Below, piece after piece: positions 53,481 to 62,723 of a DNA stretch of 64,000 bases; within the stretch, counting starts at the first letter, position 1, and each line of letters starts with the position of its first letter. The notes beneath the pieces are model-generated. The model was not told the origin of the DNA, searched no databases, and saw only the letters and a list, made by a program, of their open reading frames with translations. The DNA is from Murinocardiopsis flavida (GTDB taxonomy: Bacteria; Actinomycetota; Actinomycetes; Streptosporangiales; Streptosporangiaceae): contig NZ_PYGA01000010.1 in NCBI RefSeq assembly GCF_003014485.1, forward strand, positions 124,001-188,000. The letters are read 5' to 3'. Position numbers and translations under genes: made by a program.

Positions 53481-54704
53481 ATGGACGCCATCCGCGCGCC
53501 CGCGACCGAGACCGACGCGCCGCCCGCGCCGCGGCGCCTGCCGCTCCTCGACGTCCTGCGGGGTGTCGCGATCCTCGGCACGCTCGGCACCAACATCTGG
53601 ATCTTCACCCACCCGGGCGGCGAGCTGGGTTTCTTCGCCGACGCGTCCGCAGTCTCGCCGCTGCCGGACCCCGGCGCCCCCGTGACCGCGGCCGCGCTGG
53701 TCGAGGCGGCGGTGCGCTTCGCCGCCAACGGCAAGTTCCTGGCCCTGCTCACCGTGCTGTTCGGGGTGGGGGTCGCCATCCAGTACCGGTCGGCGGCCAA
53801 GCGCGGGCTGCCGTGGCCGGGACCCTACAAGTGGCGGGCGCTGCTGCTGTTCGCCGAGGGCACCGTGCACTTCGTGTTCGTCTTCGCGTTCGACGTGCTC
53901 ATGGGCTACGCGGTGGTGGCACTGGTGGTCGCCTGGCTCCTCGGCCGCTCCGACCGGGCCCAGCGGGTCGTGATGTACACCGCCGGCGCGGCCCACGTGG
54001 CGCTGATGGCGCTGCTCTCCGCCGGCGCGGTGGCAACGGGCGCCATCAGCGGGAGCCCCGAGCCCGACCCCTCCGTCAACGCGCTGTTCGCGTCGGCGGA
54101 CTACCCGGGTCAGATCATGTCCCGGCTGGACAACGTGGTCGGGCTGCGCACCGAACCGGTGCTCTGCTTCCTGCTGCTGCTCTTCCTGTTCCTGCTCGGC
54201 ACCCGGCTGCTGCGCGCGGGGGCGTTCGAGCCGGGCGAGCGGGGCCGGGCGCTGCGCGCGCGGATGGCGCTGATCGGTATCGGCGCGGGCCTGCCGCTGA
54301 ACATCGCGACCACACTGGCAGGGCCCGACATGATGGTCCTGGACCGCTGGGCCGCCGCACCGGTACTCGCGGTGGGCTACATCGGGGTCGTCGGCCTGGT
54401 GCTGGACCGCGTCCGCACACCCGGCCCGGCGAGCCGCGCGCTGGCGTCCCTCGGCCGGTGCGCGCTGAGCGGCTACGTCCTCCAGAACGTGCTGGGCGCG
54501 GTGCTGTGCTACGGGATCGGGTTCGGCCTGGCGACGACCTTCGCCGGGAGCGGGCCGTGGTGGGTGCTGGCGCTGCTGGCCGGGATGTGCGCGGCGCTGC
54601 TCGCCGGGGCCACACTCTGGCTGCGGTTCTTCGAGCAGGGCCCGCTGGAGGCCGGCCAGAAGTGGCTGCTGGCGCGGGTCCCGCGGCGCGGGTCCCGGGC
54701 CTGA
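53481..54704 (+). CDS. DUF418 multi-span membrane protein
   Basis: 407 residues and about ten membrane spans. N-terminal LPLLDVLRGVAILGTLGTNIW is the family hallmark, and the C-terminal half has the DUF418 segment (LASLGRCALSGYVLQNVLGA and LRFFEQGPLEAGQKWL). Some relatives sit beside acyltransferase-3 or transport genes; the function is unknown. ATG at 53481 after AGGGGA. Convergent with metK across a strong terminator. Confidence 0.88.
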   Translation: MDAIRAPATETDAPPAPRRLPLLDVLRGVAILGTLGTNIWIFTHPGGELGFFADASAVSPLPDPGAPVTAAALVEAAVRFAANGKFLALLTVLFGVGVAIQYRSAAKRGLPWPGPYKWRALLLFAEGTVHFVFVFAFDVLMGYAVVALVVAWLLGRSDRAQRVVMYTAGAAHVALMALLSAGAVATGAISGSPEPDPSVNALFASADYPGQIMSRLDNVVGLRTEPVLCFLLLLFLFLLGTRLLRAGAFEPGERGRALRARMALIGIGAGLPLNIATTLAGPDMMVLDRWAAAPVLAVGYIGVVGLVLDRVRTPGPASRALASLGRCALSGYVLQNVLGAVLCYGIGFGLATTFAGSGPWWVLALLAGMCAALLAGATLWLRFFEQGPLEAGQKWLLARVPRRGSRA

Positions 54705-54709
54705 CACGA

Positions 54710-54754
54710 GACCGGGCCCCGGCGCCCCCTCGCGGGGACGGCCGGGGCCCGGTC
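54710..54754. terminator. Bidirectional terminator between the DUF418 gene and metK
   Basis: GACCGGGCCCCGGC (54710-54723) and GCCGGGGCCCGGTC (54741-54754) are perfect 14-base arms; CACGA/TCGTG extends the stem loosely. The genes converge on it. Confidence 0.8.
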
Positions 54755-54771
54755 GTGCGCGTGTATCCGGG

Positions 54772-55965
54772 TCAGGCGCCCACGGCCGCCTTGAGCGCGG
54801 CGGCGCGGTCGGTCTGCTCCCAGGTGAACTCGGGGATCTCGCGGCCGAAGTGGCCGAAGGCCGAGGTCAGCGAGTAGATGGGCCGCAGCAGGTCGAGGTC
54901 GCGGATGATCGCGGCCGGGCGCAGGTCGAAGACGTCCTGGACGGCCTTCTCGATGTTCTCCGGCGCGACGGCCTCGGTGCCGAAGGTCTCGATGAACACG
55001 CCCACCGGGTGCGCCTTGCCGATGGCGTAGGCCACCTGGACCTCGCAGCGGTCGGCGAGCCCGGCGGCCACGATGTTCTTGGCGACCCAGCGGGTGGCGT
55101 ACGCGGCGGAGCGGTCGACCTTGGACGGGTCCTTGCCGGAGAACGCGCCGCCGCCGTGGCGCGCGTACCCGCCGTAGGTGTCGACGATGATCTTGCGCCC
55201 GGTGAGCCCGGCGTCGCCCATGGGCCCGCCGATCTCGAAGCGGCCGGTGGGGTTGACCAGCAGCCGGTAGTTGTCGGACTCCAGGCCGTAGCTCGCCACC
55301 ACCGGGGCGATGACGTGCTCCTTGACATCGGGGGTCAGGAGTTCGAGCAGGTCGATGTCAGGCGCGTGCTGGCTGGAGACCACCACGGTGTCGAGGCGGA
55401 CCGGGGTGTTGTTCTCGTACTCGACCGTGACCTGGGTCTTGCCGTCGGGACGCAGGTAGGGGACGGTGCCGTCGCGGCGGACCTCGGAGAGACGCTGGGA
55501 GAGCGCGTGCGCCAGCTTGATCGGCAGCGGCATGAGCTCGGGGGTCTCGCGGTTGGCGTAGCCGAACATCAGGCCCTGGTCGCCGGCGCCCTGCCGGTCG
55601 AGGTCGTCGGTGCCGGCCTCGGCGCGGGTCTCGTAGGCGGTGTCGACACCCTGGGCGATGTCGGGCGACTGGGCGCCGATGGACACCGAGACTCCGCAGG
55701 ACCCGCCGTCGAATCCCTTCGCCGAGGAGTCGTAGCCGATCTCCAGGATCTTGGCGCGGATCAGGCTGGGGATGTCGACGTAGGTCTGGGTGGTGACCTC
55801 ACCGGCGACGTGCACCTGCCCGGTGGTGATCAGGGTCTCGACGGCGACCCTGCTCTTCGGGTCATCCTTGAGCATCGCGTCGAGTACGGCGTCACTGATC
55901 TGGTCGGCCATCTTGTCGGGGTGGCCTTCGGTGACCGACTCGGAGGTGAAAAGGCGACGGGACAC
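54772..55965 (-). CDS. metK: S-adenosylmethionine synthetase
   Basis: 397 residues. Makes SAM from methionine and ATP. Signatures: [20 protein letters not shown] at the N-terminus (catalytic His in GHPDK), [12 protein letters not shown] near 120 and the ATP loop [19 protein letters not shown] near 265. GTG start with AAGGAG eight bases upstream. No SAM riboswitch is visible in its 214-base leader, although a SAM-IV element serves another gene 4 kb away. Confidence 0.97.
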   Translation of the reverse strand: MSRRLFTSESVTEGHPDKMADQISDAVLDAMLKDDPKSRVAVETLITTGQVHVAGEVTTQTYVDIPSLIRAKILEIGYDSSAKGFDGGSCGVSVSIGAQSPDIAQGVDTAYETRAEAGTDDLDRQGAGDQGLMFGYANRETPELMPLPIKLAHALSQRLSEVRRDGTVPYLRPDGKTQVTVEYENNTPVRLDTVVVSSQHAPDIDLLELLTPDVKEHVIAPVVASYGLESDNYRLLVNPTGRFEIGGPMGDAGLTGRKIIVDTYGGYARHGGGAFSGKDPSKVDRSAAYATRWVAKNIVAAGLADRCEVQVAYAIGKAHPVGVFIETFGTEAVAPENIEKAVQDVFDLRPAAIIRDLDLLRPIYSLTSAFGHFGREIPEFTWEQTDRAAALKAAVGA

Positions 55966-56179
55966 GTTGAGCGACTCCTTGCAGCGGCTGCTGGCTGACA
56001 GATGCGCGTGCGGCGGCCGGAGGAACGGTGGGGAAGTCCTCCTCGAATACCGACCTGCACGGTGGGTTTACGGGTCCACTGTAGGGGACCAGGGTGTTGC
56101 GGGGACGGCGGTGTCCCCGGGGTTCGATCGTGGGTAGCGTACCCACATTATCCGCGCGTCACCTTATCGCGGGCGCTGA
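55966..56179 (-). promoter_or_regulatory. metK leader and promoter region
   Basis: A -10 candidate TACAGT lies at 56083-56078 on the minus strand, about 115 bases before the metK start. Upstream, GGGGAC/GTCCCC (about 56097-56117) and GGGTA/TACCC (about 56130-56142) hairpins may end the coaBC transcript. No riboswitch fold is recognised. Confidence 0.4.
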
Positions 56180-57391
56180 TCAGCTCAGACGCTCCGCCAC
56201 CAGGTCCCACACCCGGTCGGCGAGATCCTCCTTGGGCCCGGTGGGGATGTCGGTGCTGGAGCCGTCGGCGCCGAGCACCACCGCCTGGTTGTCGGCGGTG
56301 CCGAACGCCAGCCCGTCGCCGACCTGGTTGACCACGAGGAGGTCGCACCCCTTGCGGGCGAGCTTGGCCCGCCCGTTCTCGACGACGTGGTCGGTCTCCG
56401 CCGCGAATCCCACGACGACCTGCCCGTCGTGGGCGCGCCCGCGGGTCAGCTCCAGCAGGATGTCGGGGTTCTCGACCAGTGCGATGGGCGCGGGGGCGCC
56501 CCCGGTCTTCTTGATCTTGCCGGGGGTGGTGGTCGCGGGCCGGAAGTCGGCGACGGCCGCCGCCATCACCACGGCGTCGGCGGCGCCGCTCTCCTCGTGC
56601 ATGGCGTCGCGCAGTTCGGCGGTCGACCCGACGCGGCGCACCGCGGCGCCGGCGGGGTCGGGCAGCGCGGTGTTCGCCGAGACGAGCACGACCTCGGCGC
56701 CGCGGGCGAGCGCGGTGACGGCGAGGGCATAACCCTGGCGGCCGGAGGAGCGGTTGCCGATGAAGCGCACCGGGTCGATGGGTTCGCGGGTGCCGCCGGC
56801 GGAGACGACGACGCGCCGCCCCGCGAGGTCGCCGGGCCCCGAGCCGCGGCGCAGGACCCGGGTCGCCGCCGCGAACAGCGCGTCGGGGTCGGGCAGCCGG
56901 CCGCGCCCGGTGTCGGCCCCGGTGAGGCGGCCGACGGCGGGGTCGAGGACGACGGCGCCGCGCGCGCGCAGCGTCGCGACGTTCGCCCGGGTCGCGGGGT
57001 GCTCCCACATCTCGGTGTGCATCGCCGGAGCGAACACGACGGGGCACCGGGCGGTGAGCAGCGTATTGGTCAGGAGGTCGTCGGCCAGGCCGTTGGCGGC
57101 CCGCGCGAGGAGGTCGGCGGTCGCCGGGGCGACGAACACCAGGTCGGCGTGTTGGCCGATGCGGACGTGCGGGACGGCGTGCACGGCGTCCCACACACCG
57201 GTGGCGACCGGGCGGCCCGACAGCGCTGCCCACGTGGGCTCGCCCACGAACCGCAGGGCGTCGGCGGTGGGGACGACCTGGACGCCGTGGCCGGTCTCGG
57301 TGAAGCGGCGCAGCAGCTCGCAGACCTTGTAGGCGGCGATACCGGCGCCGACGCCGAGGACGATCTCGGGTGCTCGTGGCGTTTCCGTCAT
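56180..57391 (-). CDS. coaBC: Bifunctional phosphopantothenoylcysteine decarboxylase / synthetase
   Basis: 403 residues. Two steps of coenzyme A synthesis. The CoaC flavodomain starts IVLGVGAGIAAYKVCELLRR and has VFVAPATADLLARAANGLADD; the classical PxMNxxMW motif reads PAMHTEMW, and the loop RLTGADTGRGRLPD lacks the usual Cys. These look like actinobacterial variants rather than defects. The CoaB half has VSAGGTREPIDPVRFIGN and the CTP Lys in KIKKTGG. Start ATG at 57391 or GTG two codons earlier. Confidence 0.94.
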   Translation of the reverse strand: MTETPRAPEIVLGVGAGIAAYKVCELLRRFTETGHGVQVVPTADALRFVGEPTWAALSGRPVATGVWDAVHAVPHVRIGQHADLVFVAPATADLLARAANGLADDLLTNTLLTARCPVVFAPAMHTEMWEHPATRANVATLRARGAVVLDPAVGRLTGADTGRGRLPDPDALFAAATRVLRRGSGPGDLAGRRVVVSAGGTREPIDPVRFIGNRSSGRQGYALAVTALARGAEVVLVSANTALPDPAGAAVRRVGSTAELRDAMHEESGAADAVVMAAAVADFRPATTTPGKIKKTGGAPAPIALVENPDILLELTRGRAHDGQVVVGFAAETDHVVENGRAKLARKGCDLLVVNQVGDGLAFGTADNQAVVLGADGSSTDIPTGPKEDLADRVWDLVAERLS

Positions 57392-57585
57392 GCTCACTCG
57401 GCGGGCGCGCGGCGCGCCGGTCCCTTCCTGGAGATCGGATCGGCGGTCGCGGCCCTCAGGCGCGCGTCACGGCCGCGCGGCGGCCGGGAACGGGTGCCAT
57501 GGGCGCGCCCGGAACGGAGTCGTCAGGGCGCGCGTGCGGATGCTCCGGGGGCGCCCGGAGCGGTCCGCGTGCGGCGGGGTGGGGC

Positions 57586-57852
57586 TCAGGCGCCTTCGAA
57601 CGGCTCTGCGTGCAGCAGGCCCTCGTTGACCTCGCGCAGCGCGATGGACAGCGCCTTCTCCTGCACCTGGGTCTCGACGAGCGGGCCGACGTATTCGAGC
57701 AGGCCCTCGCCGAGCTGGGCGTAGTAGGCGTTGATCTGCCGGGCGCGCTTGGAGGCCATGGTGACCAGGCTGTACTTGCTCTCGACGGTGCTGAGCAGTT
57801 CGTCGATCGGCGGGTTGGTGATGCCTTCGGCGACGGGAAGCGTGCCAGCCAC
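57586..57852 (-). CDS. rpoZ: RNA polymerase omega subunit
   Basis: 88 residues. [20 protein letters not shown] and [20 protein letters not shown] are the conserved omega blocks that clamp the beta-prime subunit. The end [17 protein letters not shown] fits actinobacterial members. GTG start. Order gmk-rpoZ-coaBC-metK is conserved in actinobacteria. Confidence 0.95.
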   Translation of the reverse strand: MAGTLPVAEGITNPPIDELLSTVESKYSLVTMASKRARQINAYYAQLGEGLLEYVGPLVETQVQEKALSIALREVNEGLLHAEPFEGA

Positions 57853-57924
57853 GTTGCGTACCTCTAGACCTTGGGCCGACCCCCTGGCGGGGCCGATGCT
57901 GTGCGGGTTCTGCCGCGCCCGCTA

Positions 57925-58512
57925 TCACATCGTGGGCGCGGCCATCAACGCTAGCAGTTCACGGCAGACGTCGCGCACAGAGGTGTTGGTGAGCGTGACG
58001 TCGAACTCCTTCTCGGCGGCGAGCTCGATGCGCGCCGTGTCGAGCCTGCGCTGCACGACGTCGGGCGGTTCGGTACCGCGGCCGTTGAGCCGGCGCACCA
58101 GCTCCTCCCACGTGGGCGGGGCGAGGAACACGAGCAGGGCGTCGTCGAGGTTCGCGCGGACCTGGCGGGCCCCTTGCAGGTCGATCTCCAGCAGGACGGG
58201 GAGGCCCTTCTCGAGCCGCTCCAGGACCGGGGCGCTGGGGGTGCCGTAGCGGTTGCCGGCGAACTCCGCCCATTCGAGGAGCGCGCCGGAGGCGGCCATG
58301 TGGTCGAACTCGTCGGCGGTGAGGAAGTGGTACTCGACGCCGTCGGTCTCACCGGGGCGCGGGGCGCGGGTGGTGGCCGAGATCGACAGCCAGATCTCCG
58401 GGTGCGCCCTGCGCAACTCCTTGACCACCGTGCTCTTGCCCACACCGGACGGTCCGGACAGGACCGTGAGCCGTTTCGACGTGCTGGCGTCGGGTGCGGA
58501 CTCGGCAGGCAC
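57925..58512 (-). CDS. gmk: Guanylate kinase
   Basis: 195 residues. Phosphorylates GMP to GDP. P-loop [15 protein letters not shown] (about 19-33), the GMP site [21 protein letters not shown] (just beyond it, about 43-63) and [12 protein letters not shown] are intact. GTG start. It heads the gmk-rpoZ-coaBC block, with its own probable promoter about 160 bases upstream. Confidence 0.96.
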   Translation of the reverse strand: MPAESAPDASTSKRLTVLSGPSGVGKSTVVKELRRAHPEIWLSISATTRAPRPGETDGVEYHFLTADEFDHMAASGALLEWAEFAGNRYGTPSAPVLERLEKGLPVLLEIDLQGARQVRANLDDALLVFLAPPTWEELVRRLNGRGTEPPDVVQRRLDTARIELAAEKEFDVTLTNTSVRDVCRELLALMAAPTM

Positions 58513-58670
58513 TGAAGATCAGACCCTCGTTCTGGTCGGGGACTCGGCCGGCTGCACCGGACACTGGGCACCGCACCGGCGGAACGGACCCGCCGGCACA
58601 CTGCCGGGCGGAGAGGCGGTCGCTGCGGCCGCGGCGCTCGGCGCGTGCAGGGAAACGCTGGTGGTGTGGG

Positions 58671-58682
58671 TCAGTTATACCA
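58671..58682 (-). promoter_or_regulatory. Extended -10 promoter candidate for gmk
   Basis: On the minus strand TGGTATAAC contains a TGn extension plus TATAAC (58679-58674), about 160 bases before the gmk GTG. It is the only TATA-like word in the gap. No -35 match is evident. Confidence 0.45.
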
Positions 58683-58769
58683 CCACGGGCGGGCGCGCCT
58701 CCGCGCTGCCGAGGGGACGGCCGTCCGCCCCTCGCCGCCCGGCGCGTACGCCGGGCGGCGAGGGGACAA

Positions 58770-58829
58770 GGGCGTGTTCGGAAAGCCATTTCGGGTTCGC
58801 TGGCCCGAAAGCCCTTCCCGAACACGCCC
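58770..58829. repeat. Palindromic intergenic repeat, copy C (60 bp)
   Basis: GGGCGTGTTCGGAAAGCCAT begins the left arm at 58770; the right arm, read in reverse from 58829, begins GGGCGTGTTCGGGAAGGGCT. The arms pair into a long imperfect hairpin around TTCGCTGGCC. The left arm matches copy A's right arm (GAAAGCCATTTCGGG identical over 15 bases) and the right arm matches copy A's left arm (AAGGGCTTTCGG). It lies in the gmk-mihF gap. Confidence 0.7.
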
Positions 58830-58896
58830 AGGCGCGTTCAGCCTGCCGGGCGGGTGCGGCGTGGGGGCGGCGCCCACCCGGCGGTGTCGCGTGCTG

Positions 58897-59220
58897 CTAC
58901 TGCTCGATGCCCCCGAACTCGCGCTCCAGCGCCGCGCGCTGGTTCGCGCCCAAGCCCCGGACGCGCCGGGACTCGGCGATGTTCAGACGCTCCATGATCT
59001 GCTTGGCGCGGACCTTGCCCACGCCGGGCAGCGACTCGAGCAGCGCCGACACCTTCATCTTGCCGATGACGTCGTCGGACTGGCCGTCGTTGAGTACCTC
59101 GGACAGCGAGACGCCGCCGTGCTTAAGCCGATTCTTGACTTCCGCGCGTTCTTTTCTGGCCTTGGCGGCTTTCTCCAGAGCCGCGGCGCGCTGTTCGGGT
59201 GTGAGGGGAGGAAGGGCCAC
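58897..59220 (-). CDS. mihF: Actinobacterial integration host factor mIHF/sIHF
   Basis: 107 residues, no relation to enterobacterial IHF. N-terminal helix LTPEQRAAALEKAAKARKER and a helix-two-turn-helix DNA-binding part LESLPGVGKVRAKQIMERL (about 63-81), ending VRGLGANQRAALEREF. It binds and bends DNA and shapes the nucleoid. GTG start with GAGGTGA about eight bases upstream. Normal place between pyrF and gmk. Confidence 0.96.
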   Translation of the reverse strand: MALPPLTPEQRAAALEKAAKARKERAEVKNRLKHGGVSLSEVLNDGQSDDVIGKMKVSALLESLPGVGKVRAKQIMERLNIAESRRVRGLGANQRAALEREFGGIEQ

Positions 59221-59568
59221 GCCGGGTCACCTCGGTTTTCTCTCGTTTACGGAGGGCGGACGCTTGCGCAAGTTAGTAGGTTCCGACCCTGTTCGGCAAC
59301 GCAAAGTGGCTTTTCAAGCGCTATTTCATTGAAGGAACTACACTCTGTTTCCGAATGGTTGCACTGTGATGATCAAATCGGGACTTTAGGCACGTTGCGG
59401 CGGCCGGACCCGCCGCCCACCTCCGCGGGCGGAAATGAAGCGGCGCAGGCCCTGGCACTGCATCCTCCCCCAGTTTCGGCCCGCCACCTACTCGAAGCCG
59501 CTTCTGTCCCAAATCTGCCCTATGGGTGGTGTTGGGCCGATCGCCCTGGGTGCTCCCGGCCCGGACCG
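59221..59568 (-). promoter_or_regulatory. mihF upstream region
   Basis: 348 bases without a gene. The part next to mihF (59221-59390) has unusually low GC, as expected for a strongly expressed nucleoid protein promoter, and contains the perfect palindrome CTTGCGCAAG (59263-59272). No clear terminator for pyrF is seen. Confidence 0.45.
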
Positions 59569-60270
59569 CTACGCCGAAGCGGCCTCGGCGCGGCGCAGCG
59601 CGGCGGCGATCGACGCCGCAGCGGCACCCGGGTCGGCGGCCCTGGTGATGGGCCGCCCGATCACCAGGAGGTCGGCGCCCGCCGACACGGCCTCCTCGGG
59701 GGTCGCCACCCGCGCCTGGTCGCCGCGGTCGGCGCCCGCCGGACGCACACCGGGGGTGATCAAGGTGATGTCGGGGCCCACCTCGGCCCGCAGCGACGAC
59801 ACCTCGTGCGGGGAGCACACCAGAGCCGTGGCCCCCGACTCCACGCTGAGCACCGCCAGGCGCCGCGCGGCGTCGGCCGTGGTCCCGCGCATGCCGACGT
59901 CGTCGAGGGTGTCCTCGTCCAGCGAGGTGAGCACCGTGACGGCGGCGATCATGGTGTCGGGCGACGCCTCCACGGCCGCCTTGATCATGTCGCGCCCCCC
60001 GACCGCGTGCACGGTCAGGATGGAGGGCCGCAGCCGCGCCACCGCCCGGCAGGCTCCGGCGACGGTCGCGGGGATGTCGTGCAGCTTCAGGTCGAGGAAC
60101 ACCGAGACCCGGTTCGCCCCGCGCATGGTGCTGATGACCTCGGGCCCGTACCGCAGGTACAGCTCCAGCCCGACCTTGACCGTGCTGACGTGGGGGGCGA
60201 CCGACGAGGCCCAGCGGGCGGCGGTCTCGATGTCGGGTGCGTCGATGGCGACGGCGATAGGCGCGGCCAC
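59569..60270 (-). CDS. pyrF: Orotidine 5'-phosphate decarboxylase
   Basis: 233 residues. Last step of UMP synthesis. Catalytic signature FLDLKLHDIPATVAGA (about 58-73, with Asp-x-Lys-x-x-Asp), N-terminal AIDAPDIETA and the phosphate site LLVIGRPITRAADPG. GTG start. Normally follows pyrD closely; here 459 bases separate them. Confidence 0.95.
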   Translation of the reverse strand: MAAPIAVAIDAPDIETAARWASSVAPHVSTVKVGLELYLRYGPEVISTMRGANRVSVFLDLKLHDIPATVAGACRAVARLRPSILTVHAVGGRDMIKAAVEASPDTMIAAVTVLTSLDEDTLDDVGMRGTTADAARRLAVLSVESGATALVCSPHEVSSLRAEVGPDITLITPGVRPAGADRGDQARVATPEEAVSAGADLLVIGRPITRAADPGAAAASIAAALRRAEAASA

Positions 60271-60729
60271 GCTCTTCTCCTCAAATTCGGGTTTCCCGGC
60301 GAGGCGCCGAGATGCGGGTCATGTGCCCCGGGCGCTGTAGCGCGCTCGCGCACGGTGCTTGGCCGGCCTGATGCGGCCGGGCTGGTTGTCCGGGGCTGCG
60401 CCGACCCGGTGTGCCGCGGACAGTGCGGCGGTGACCGGCCCCAACAGCCTGCCATTGCAGCCTGCCATTGACCCCGGCGCCGCCCCGCCGCTGCCCCTTC
60501 GGCCTTGTCGGCCGACAACCCTGTGTTCCCCCTGCTATGCCCGGTATGCGTGCGGCGGCGGGGACGGCGCCGCTTCGTTATCCACCGGCGCGCCACCGGA
60601 GCGCAGTCCCGGCTACTCATCGTCACAAGACGCTCAGATGGATTCTGACGGGTGCGAAACCCGCTGGGGTGGTCCTGTGCACCCCCGCGCAATTCGGGGG
60701 CCGCACAGCGCGCCTGACCGGTTCGATGA
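60271..60729. other. Long intergenic region between pyrD and pyrF
   Basis: 459 bases with no credible gene on either strand. It contains an exact 13-base tandem duplication CAGCCTGCCATTG (60445-60457 and 60458-60470) and a lower-GC tract at about 60580-60670. Probably a separate promoter/leader for pyrF, or the remains of a lost gene. Confidence 0.45.
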
Positions 60730-61686
60730 TCATCGTCCCAGCGCAGCGCCGATTGGACGGTGCGCGCCGCCCACGAGGTCGGCGGCGCGGGCGATCCCGT
60801 GCTCGTCCAGTGCCTCGGTGAACTCGCGCAGGATGCGCACGCAGGCGGACGGATCGTGGAAGTTCGCCGTGCCCACGGCCACGGCCGACGCGCCGGCGAG
60901 CATGAACTCCAGGACGTCGGTCCCCGCGTGCACCCCGCCCATGCCGATGAGCGGGACGTCGGGCAGCGCGGCGTGCACGTCGTACACGCACCCCAGCGCG
61001 ATGGGCCGGATCGCCGGGCCGGACACCCCGCCCCCGCCGCCGGCCACGGCCGGGCGCATCGTGGCGGTGTCGATGGCCATGCCGCGCACCGTGTTGATGA
61101 GCGCCAGGCCGTCGGCCCCGGCCTGCACGCACGCCTTCGCCAGCGCCACGATGTCGGCGGTGTCGGGAGAGAGCTTCGCGAACACCGGGACGCCGCCGGA
61201 CAGCCGGGCGCGGACCGCCGCCACCACCCCGGCGGCGGCGTCGGGGTCCACGGCGAAGTGCCGCCCCTGGTCGGCGGGGTTGGCGCACGACAGGTTCAGC
61301 TCGATCAGCGACGCCCCGCCCGCCTCCTCGACGCGGTGCGCGACCTCGGCGTACTCGGCGGGGGTGCCGCCGGCCACCGAGACGGCGGCCCTGCCGCCGC
61401 GCGAGATCAGCCAGGGGAGGTCGCGTTGCAGGAAGACGTCGACGCCCGGCCCTTGGAGCCCCACGGCGCTGAGCATCCCGCTCGGGGTCTCGGCCATGCG
61501 GGGCGCCGGCCGCCCGGCGCGCGCCTCCAGCATCACCGACTTGGTGGTCACGGCGCCGAGCCGCGCGATGTCGAAGAACTGCGCGAGCTCGCGCCCGCTG
61601 CCCGCGCAGCCCGCCGCCGTCAGGACCGGGTTGGGGAGGTCGGCGCCGCCGAGCGCGGTGCGCAGGTCGGGTGCTGCCCCGGGCAT
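60730..61686 (-). CDS. pyrD: Dihydroorotate dehydrogenase, class 1B catalytic subunit
   Basis: 318 residues, TIM barrel with FMN. The active-site Cys of the class 1 enzymes is in IELNLSCANPAD (about residue 134), the Lys in TTKSVM, and the FMN phosphate site in VAVGTANFHDP near the C-terminus. Works as a complex with the PyrK electron-transfer subunit encoded two bases upstream. NAD+ is then the final acceptor. Confidence 0.95.
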   Translation of the reverse strand: MPGAAPDLRTALGGADLPNPVLTAAGCAGSGRELAQFFDIARLGAVTTKSVMLEARAGRPAPRMAETPSGMLSAVGLQGPGVDVFLQRDLPWLISRGGRAAVSVAGGTPAEYAEVAHRVEEAGGASLIELNLSCANPADQGRHFAVDPDAAAGVVAAVRARLSGGVPVFAKLSPDTADIVALAKACVQAGADGLALINTVRGMAIDTATMRPAVAGGGGGVSGPAIRPIALGCVYDVHAALPDVPLIGMGGVHAGTDVLEFMLAGASAVAVGTANFHDPSACVRILREFTEALDEHGIARAADLVGGAHRPIGAALGR

Positions 61687-61688
61687 GC

Positions 61689-62594
61689 TCAGCTCACCTC
61701 CCGCTCGGCGACCGCGTCGTCCTGCGCGCCCTGCTCGACGGACTTCCAGCCGGGCGCGCCGAGCGCGTCGAAGGGGATCGCGCCGACGTCGTCGAAGCGC
61801 ACCCGCTCGCCGCGGAACACCGGGCCGTCCACGCAGGAGCGCGCCATGCGCGTGATGCCGTCATCGCCCACGACCGGCAGCACGCACGACATGCACACGC
61901 CGACCCCGCACGCCATGGCCTCCTCCACCGACACCTGGACGGGCACCCCGAAGTTCGCCGCCAGGGCGCTGACCTCCCGGAGCATGGGCATCGGGCCGCA
62001 CGCGTAGACCACGTCGGAGCGGGCGTCCTCGATCACCCCAGGCAGCGCGTCGACGACCGTCCCGCGCACCCCGAACGAGCCGTCGTCGGTGGTGAAGGTC
62101 GCGGTCTCGGCGACCCGGCGCGCGCCGATCGCGCCGAACACCCGGTCGGCCGACGCGGCGCCGATCACGAAGTCGACCCGGCACCCCCTCCGGCGCAGCG
62201 CCTGCGCCAGGGGGAACAGCGGGGCGCTGCCCGACCCGCCGCCGACCAGGACGCAGTTCACGGGGTCCCGGGGCAGCGGGAACGGGCGGCCGAGCGGACC
62301 GACGATGTCGAGCAGGTCGCGGGACCGGCGGTCGGCCAGCCAGGCGGTGCCCTGGCCGCGCACCGCGAACCGGAACTCCACGGTGCCCCCGTGGTCGGGC
62401 TTCACGTCGTGCACGGCGAACGGCCGCCGCAGCAGCATCGAGGACTGGTCGCCGCCGACGGCGACCGACACGAACTGGCCGGAGCGGAACCGCTCGGCGA
62501 CGCCCGGGGCGACCACGGTGATGGCGACGTAGGCGTCCACCCGCCGCACCGTGAGCACCGGGCTGCGCATCTGCACGGGGCCGAGGTCGCTCAC
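61689..62594 (-). CDS. pyrK: Dihydroorotate dehydrogenase electron transfer subunit
   Basis: 301 residues. FAD domain (LRRPFAVHDV, residues about 55-64), NAD domain (VLVGGGSGSAPLFPLA near 115) and a C-terminal [2Fe-2S] site with CGVGVCMSC plus a fourth Cys in ARSCVDGPVF. It passes electrons from PyrD to NAD+. GTG start, 129 bases after carB; nearly touching pyrD. Confidence 0.95.
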   Translation of the reverse strand: MSDLGPVQMRSPVLTVRRVDAYVAITVVAPGVAERFRSGQFVSVAVGGDQSSMLLRRPFAVHDVKPDHGGTVEFRFAVRGQGTAWLADRRSRDLLDIVGPLGRPFPLPRDPVNCVLVGGGSGSAPLFPLAQALRRRGCRVDFVIGAASADRVFGAIGARRVAETATFTTDDGSFGVRGTVVDALPGVIEDARSDVVYACGPMPMLREVSALAANFGVPVQVSVEEAMACGVGVCMSCVLPVVGDDGITRMARSCVDGPVFRGERVRFDDVGAIPFDALGAPGWKSVEQGAQDDAVAEREVS

Positions 62595-62723
62595 CGCCGG
62601 CCCCTGGACCCGCCCCGGCGCGCCGCACGGCCGCGCGCCGCCCTGTGCTGCCCACTCACCCGCGAGGCCCCCCTCTGACCGGGACCGGCGCCGCCCGTCC
62701 CGTGCCCTCGTCCCGACTTCGTC

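Noticed and set aside
56113-56130. GGTTCGATC word resembling a tRNA T-loop
   Set aside because: No T-stem, anticodon arm or acceptor stem around it.
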